From the NCBI GenBank assembly GCA_049976725.1, contig JBMFHR010000022.1, positions 1 to 14,825 of the forward strand: a stretch of DNA of 14,825 bases, read 5' to 3'. Below, piece after piece: positions 12,117-14,825 of the stretch. Position numbers and translations under genes: made by a program. Position 1 is the first letter of the stretch. Every line of letters starts with the position of its first letter. Under the pieces are notes generated by a model. It worked only from the letters and a program-made list of their open reading frames with translations, had not been told where the DNA came from and made no database searches. Source of the DNA: Conexivisphaera sp049976725 (lineage in GTDB: Archaea; Thermoproteota; Nitrososphaeria; Conexivisphaerales; Conexivisphaeraceae).

Positions 12117-13922
12117 TTGATACTCGTGATAACCGAGAAGCCCAGGATCGCGCAGGTGCTGTGCGCTTCCCTCGCGCGCGGCTCCTGCAGGAGCCGCTCC
12201 GTCCATGGCGTCACGGTCCGCGAGTTCAGCCAGGGAGGGGAGACGGTCGTCGTGGTCCCTCTGGAGGGGCACATAACCGAGATGGACGTGAGGGACGAGT
12301 ACAGCGACTGGAGGTCCACGGATCCCCTGGCGCTCGTCAGGGACCCCGAGGCCATACGCAAGTACTACAAGTCCATGAGGCACGTCGCCGCGCTGAGGGA
12401 GCTCGCGCCGGGAGCGAGGATCGTCGTCATAGCCACGGACGCGGACGAGGAGGGCTGCGCCATAGGGGCCGACGCGCTGAGGATCGTCCAGAAGTATAAC
12501 CCGAGGATCACCGTCAGGCGCCTTTGGCTGTCGACCACGGAGGCCGGCGACGTGCGCGAGGCGTGGTCGAGGCTCATAGAGCCCAAGTACACGTGGGCCC
12601 AGGCCGTGGAGGCCAGGCGCAGGATAGACGCCATGATCGGGTTCTCCGCCACGCGCGAGCTGACGCTGCTGGCCGAGGACAGAATGCGCGACGCGTTCAA
12701 GGGGGTGCTCAGCGTGGGCCGCGTGCAGACGGCGCTGCTCACCCTGCTCCATCGCCGCGAGATGGAGATACGCAACTTCGTGCCGAAGCCGTACTGGAGC
12801 GTGTACGCTGACGCGGTGGTCAACGGCGAGCCCCTCAGGCTGTCGTACGAGGGAAACCCCCTCTGGAACCAGGAGGAGGCGGAGTCCATAGTCAGGGCGC
12901 TCGAGGGCGTCGGGAGGGGGACCGTGGTGGCCGTCGAGTCGCGGGAGCGCAGGATCCCTCCCCCTCCGCCCCTCAACACGACCAGGATGCTCAGGCTCCT
13001 CTCCTCGCGGCTGCGCGTCTCCCCCAGCAGGGCGATGTCCATGGCGGAGGAGCTCTACCTGGAGGCCGCGATAACGTACCCGAGGACGGACACGGACAGG
13101 TTCACCACGTTCAACCACCGCAGGGTCATCGGCGAGCTCGCCGGCGCGCCGGGCCCCCTGTCCGAGTTCGCCCGGGAGATACTCTCACGCAACCCGGAGC
13201 TCCGCCTGACGAGGAATGGCTCGCGCAACGCCGGCGATCACGAGCCCATAGCTCCCATAGGGCTCCCGAAGTCGTCCGACGGGACGCTCAGGGCGGCCTG
13301 GGAGCTCATAGCCAGGAGGTACCTGGCGCTGTTCTATCCGCCAGCTGTGGTCTCCGAGTCCGGGATGCGCGTCGACGTGGGCGGCCGCACATTCAGGGCG
13401 GAGGGCGCCTCGCTCGTGGACCCCGGGTTCCTCAGGGTCCAGGGATCCGCCGAGGAGCTGCGCCTGAGCCCCCTCCCCCGGGCTTCGGCCGGCGACCCCG
13501 TGGAGATAGTCAGGGTCTACAGCAGGAAGTCGCGCACTAAGCCGCCCCCCAGGTACACGGAGGCGGAGCTCGTCACGCTCATGGAGGAGAACGGCATAGG
13601 GACGAAGTCGTCGCGGCCCGAGATAATATCGATCCTGAAGGAGCGGGGGTACATCAGGGTGAGCGGCGGCCGCGTCTACGTGACGGAGCTCGGCTCCCGG
13701 CTGGCGGGCCTCCTGGAGGAGGTCTGGGGGGACTTCGCGACCCCCACCTTCACGAAGTACGTGGAGGACCTCATGGAGAGGGTGAAGTCCGGCGCGTCCA
13801 GCTGGGAGTCAGCTCTCGAGGAGGTCCGCGCCAGGTACCTGGAGCTCTTCGGCAAGCTCCGGGAGAACAAGGGGAAGCTCCTGGGCTCCGCCGATCCCCT
13901 GGGGCGCGGGGAAAGCTTTTAG
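12117..13922 (+). CDS. topA: Type IA DNA topoisomerase
   Basis: Relaxes or decatenates DNA by single-strand passage. The 601 residues hold a Toprim domain (ILVITEKP at 2-9; D108 and D110 in DAD), a SVGRVQTALL segment (199-208), the catalytic tyrosine Y321 in ITYPRTD with R323, and a GIGTKSSRPEII region as in archaeal topoisomerase I/III. The metal-binding motif, usually D-x-D-x-E-G-E, reads D-A-D-E-E-G-C: the last Glu is C114. No C-terminal zinc-finger cysteines are present, and no helicase domain, so it is not reverse gyrase. The start is TTG 12117, six bases after AGGTGGA, with no TATA box of its own; the message likely begins at the tRNA-Leu promoter. Its stop codon TAG lies inside the TATA box of the next gene. 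Topoisomerase I or III naming is uncertain; the symbol is tentative. Confidence 0.9.
   Translation: MILVITEKPRIAQVLCASLARGSCRSRSVHGVTVREFSQGGETVVVVPLEGHITEMDVRDEYSDWRSTDPLALVRDPEAIRKYYKSMRHVAALRELAPGARIVVIATDADEEGCAIGADALRIVQKYNPRITVRRLWLSTTEAGDVREAWSRLIEPKYTWAQAVEARRRIDAMIGFSATRELTLLAEDRMRDAFKGVLSVGRVQTALLTLLHRREMEIRNFVPKPYWSVYADAVVNGEPLRLSYEGNPLWNQEEAESIVRALEGVGRGTVVAVESRERRIPPPPPLNTTRMLRLLSSRLRVSPSRAMSMAEELYLEAAITYPRTDTDRFTTFNHRRVIGELAGAPGPLSEFAREILSRNPELRLTRNGSRNAGDHEPIAPIGLPKSSDGTLRAAWELIARRYLALFYPPAVVSESGMRVDVGGRTFRAEGASLVDPGFLRVQGSAEELRLSPLPRASAGDPVEIVRVYSRKSRTKPPPRYTEAELVTLMEENGIGTKSSRPEIISILKERGYIRVSGGRVYVTELGSRLAGLLEEVWGDFATPTFTKYVEDLMERVKSGASSWESALEEVRARYLELFGKLRENKGKLLGSADPLGRGESF
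13916..13922 (+). promoter_or_regulatory. TATA box for the GNAT gene
   Basis: CTTTTAG, preceded by GAAAG as possible TFB element. It covers the topoisomerase stop codon (TAG 13920-13922). TTTTAG begins 31 bases before TTG 13948. Confidence 0.65.
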
Positions 13923-13947
13923 AGCGGTCGAGGCTGGGCCGCCCAAA

Positions 13948-14472
13948 TTGGGGCAGGTCAGCGTGCTGGTGCGCCGCATGTCGGAGGATGACATAGATGG
14001 TATGCGCGATCTCTGGTTGGAGCTGGTCTCGGAGTACGGGGGCGACGAGCTTGAGTACGACGGCGCCGCGGAGGAGATGTGGCGCCGCGCCATGCGCGCG
14101 TCCCTCAGCCGCGAGGACCTCCGCGTCCTCGTCGCAGAGTCCAGCGACGACGGCTCTATAGTCGGCTACGTCTTCTACACGATAACGAAGTCGCCCCTCC
14201 GCTCCAGGTACGACGACCACGTCTACATATCTGACATGGTCGTCAGGAGCGACGCCAGGCGCGCGGGGATCGCGTCGGCGCTGCTCAAGGGGCTCCTGGA
14301 GGACCTCGGAACCGGGAGGCACCGCGTCTACCTCAGGGTCCCGGCGGGGAACGTCACAGCGGTCAGCTTCTACGAGAAGAACGGCTTCAGGATCTCCGAG
14401 TACGTCATGGAGCTGTCCGCCGGCGCGGAGCGGTCCGACTCGGGCTCGCCGCGGGGGAATTCCGGGGCTTAG
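13948..14472 (+). CDS. GNAT-family N-acetyltransferase
   Basis: A 174-residue cytosolic acetyltransferase that moves acetyl from acetyl-CoA to an amine. The fold is complete: N-terminal strand and helices (1-65), strand IVGYVFYTI (71-79), then motif A, strand VYISDMVV (92-99) with RSDARRAGIASALL (100-113) as pyrophosphate-binding loop, and motif B NVTAVSFYEKNGF (135-147) with the usual tyrosine Y142. The RRAGIA loop and NxxAxxFYEKxGF resemble the RimI/ribosomal-protein or N-terminal acetyltransferase branch, but the substrate cannot be named. Start TTG 13948 is chosen because the TATA box lies 31 bases upstream; GTG 13963 is a weaker alternative. The last 17 residues are Ser/Gly-rich and probably disordered. 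It stands alone. Confidence 0.87.
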   Translation: MGQVSVLVRRMSEDDIDGMRDLWLELVSEYGGDELEYDGAAEEMWRRAMRASLSREDLRVLVAESSDDGSIVGYVFYTITKSPLRSRYDDHVYISDMVVRSDARRAGIASALLKGLLEDLGTGRHRVYLRVPAGNVTAVSFYEKNGFRISEYVMELSAGAERSDSGSPRGNSGA

Positions 14473-14551
14473 CGCCGGCCCCCGGGAGGAGGCTCCGTCA
14501 ACTTCAGGCCGCACGCCCACGCGCAATCACATCCCCAGCCGAGCGAGACTA

Positions 14552-14746
14552 CCCAGCCAGGATCCCGCCGGACCGGACCCTCCACGGGGGCGGATTCCGC
14601 TCCGCCGGCGCCCTCCCCACGTCGAGGCTCGTTAGCGCGCGGCTGCGGAGGAGCTTGTAGCCGGGGAGCCAGCTCAGGATCCGCCCGAACGGATGCCTGT
14701 GCCTCTCGTGGGGTGGAGGCCGTCGAACGCATTCCTCATTGATGGT
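14552..14746 (-). pseudogene. Possible remnant of an unidentified gene
   Basis: A 65-codon open stretch on the minus strand between TAA (14747-14749) and TAG (14549-14551), without ATG, GTG or TTG near its beginning. Its middle, from ERHRHPFGRILSWLPGYKLL onward through SRALTSLDVGRA, looks like a folded protein, and its codons (AGG, CTC, GGC, TAC, AAG) match the real genes around. It could be the leftover of a mobile-element gene or of a decayed host gene. I do not recognise the family. Confidence 0.25.
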
Positions 14747-14751
14747 TTATC
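14746..14751 (+). promoter_or_regulatory. TATA box at the right edge
   Basis: TTTATC in an AT-rich patch, the same motif and surroundings as the gdhA promoter. It begins 31 bases before a GTG at 14777 that opens a frame running off the window. The hairpin at 14777-14804 begins at the same place, so the product may be protein or RNA. Confidence 0.4.
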
Positions 14752-14776
14752 CTCTCCATTCCTGAGTGGGCCTGTC

Positions 14777-14804
14777 GTGGGCCACGCGCTCCGCGCTGGC
14801 CCAC
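14777..14804 (+). repeat. Strong hairpin at the expected transcript start
   Basis: GTGGGCCA (14777-14784) pairs with TGGCCCAC (14797-14804); inside, GCGC pairs with GCGC around a TCC loop, with one bulged C. It starts where transcription from the TATA box at 14746 should start. It may be the first helix of a structured RNA cut by the window end. Confidence 0.35.
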
Positions 14805-14825
14805 CCGCGCGCCGCCCCGCGCCGT

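Larger units (their letters stand above)
14473..14825. other. Gap of 353 bases with no convincing intact gene
   Basis: Stop codons break all frames soon, and the longest one (minus strand, to about 14732) is Pro/Arg/Ala-rich and unlike the neighbours in codon choice. Two things stand out and are listed separately: a minus-strand stretch with gene-like codons (14552-14746) and a TATA box followed by a strong hairpin at the right edge. Nothing else was recognised. Confidence 0.5.

Noticed and set aside
14469..14732. 87-codon minus-strand frame behind the GNAT gene
   Set aside because: Pro/Ala/Arg-rich, not gene-like in codon choice, and in a different frame from the more protein-like remnant.
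1..14825. CRISPR arrays, insertion sequences, defence or prophage genes
   Set aside because: No regularly spaced direct repeats, no transposase or integrase motifs and no terminal repeats were found on either strand.

Overview
The window reads as chromosomal DNA from a GC-rich, probably thermophilic archaeon of the Thermoproteota (crenarchaeal or deep-branching thaumarchaeal side). Direct evidence: TATA boxes lie about 28-33 bases before the start codons of isolated genes and first genes of operons; TTG and GTG starts are common; Ile is mostly ATA and Arg mostly AGG; one tRNA has the hallmarks of an archaeal initiator tRNA; and the enzymes are typical of anaerobic or thermophilic archaea (four-subunit ferredoxin-dependent 2-oxoacid oxidoreductase, NAD(P)-linked glutamate dehydrogenase, FtsX/MacB permease with a surface partner protein). 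The exact lineage cannot be fixed without a search.

Layout. 1-196: no supported gene. 197-694: hemerythrin-like protein. 876-2602: glutamate dehydrogenase with a translationally coupled thiol peroxidase. 2592-3449 (minus): a protein with EF-Tu/SelB domains II-III but a degenerate G domain, divergent from 3529-3762, a stand-alone Lrp/AsnC effector-binding domain. 3799-5130 (minus): class II fumarase, divergent from 5227-8761, a three-gene operon (ABC ATPase, signal-peptide surface protein, FtsX/MacB permease). 8885-11716: korDABC, a 2-oxoglutarate:ferredoxin oxidoreductase operon. 11822-11900 (minus) and 12006-12091 (plus): divergent initiator tRNA-Met and tRNA-Leu(GAG). 12117-13922: type IA topoisomerase directly behind the tRNA. 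13948-14472: GNAT acetyltransferase. 14473-14825: no convincing gene, but a minus-strand coding-like remnant and, at the edge, a TATA box followed by a strong hairpin.

Function. Three separately transcribed units meet at 2-oxoglutarate and the C4 acids: glutamate dehydrogenase (glutamate <-> 2-oxoglutarate), KorDABC (2-oxoglutarate <-> succinyl-CoA with ferredoxin) and fumarase (fumarate <-> malate). The ABC operon is a candidate machine for export or mechanical work at the cell surface. Most of the window is compact housekeeping DNA. No CRISPR, insertion sequence, prophage or recognisable defence island was seen. The least explained parts are the pseudo-GTPase, the ABC surface partner, the altered Toprim motif of the topoisomerase, the palindrome clusters around the kor promoter and behind korC, and the right edge.
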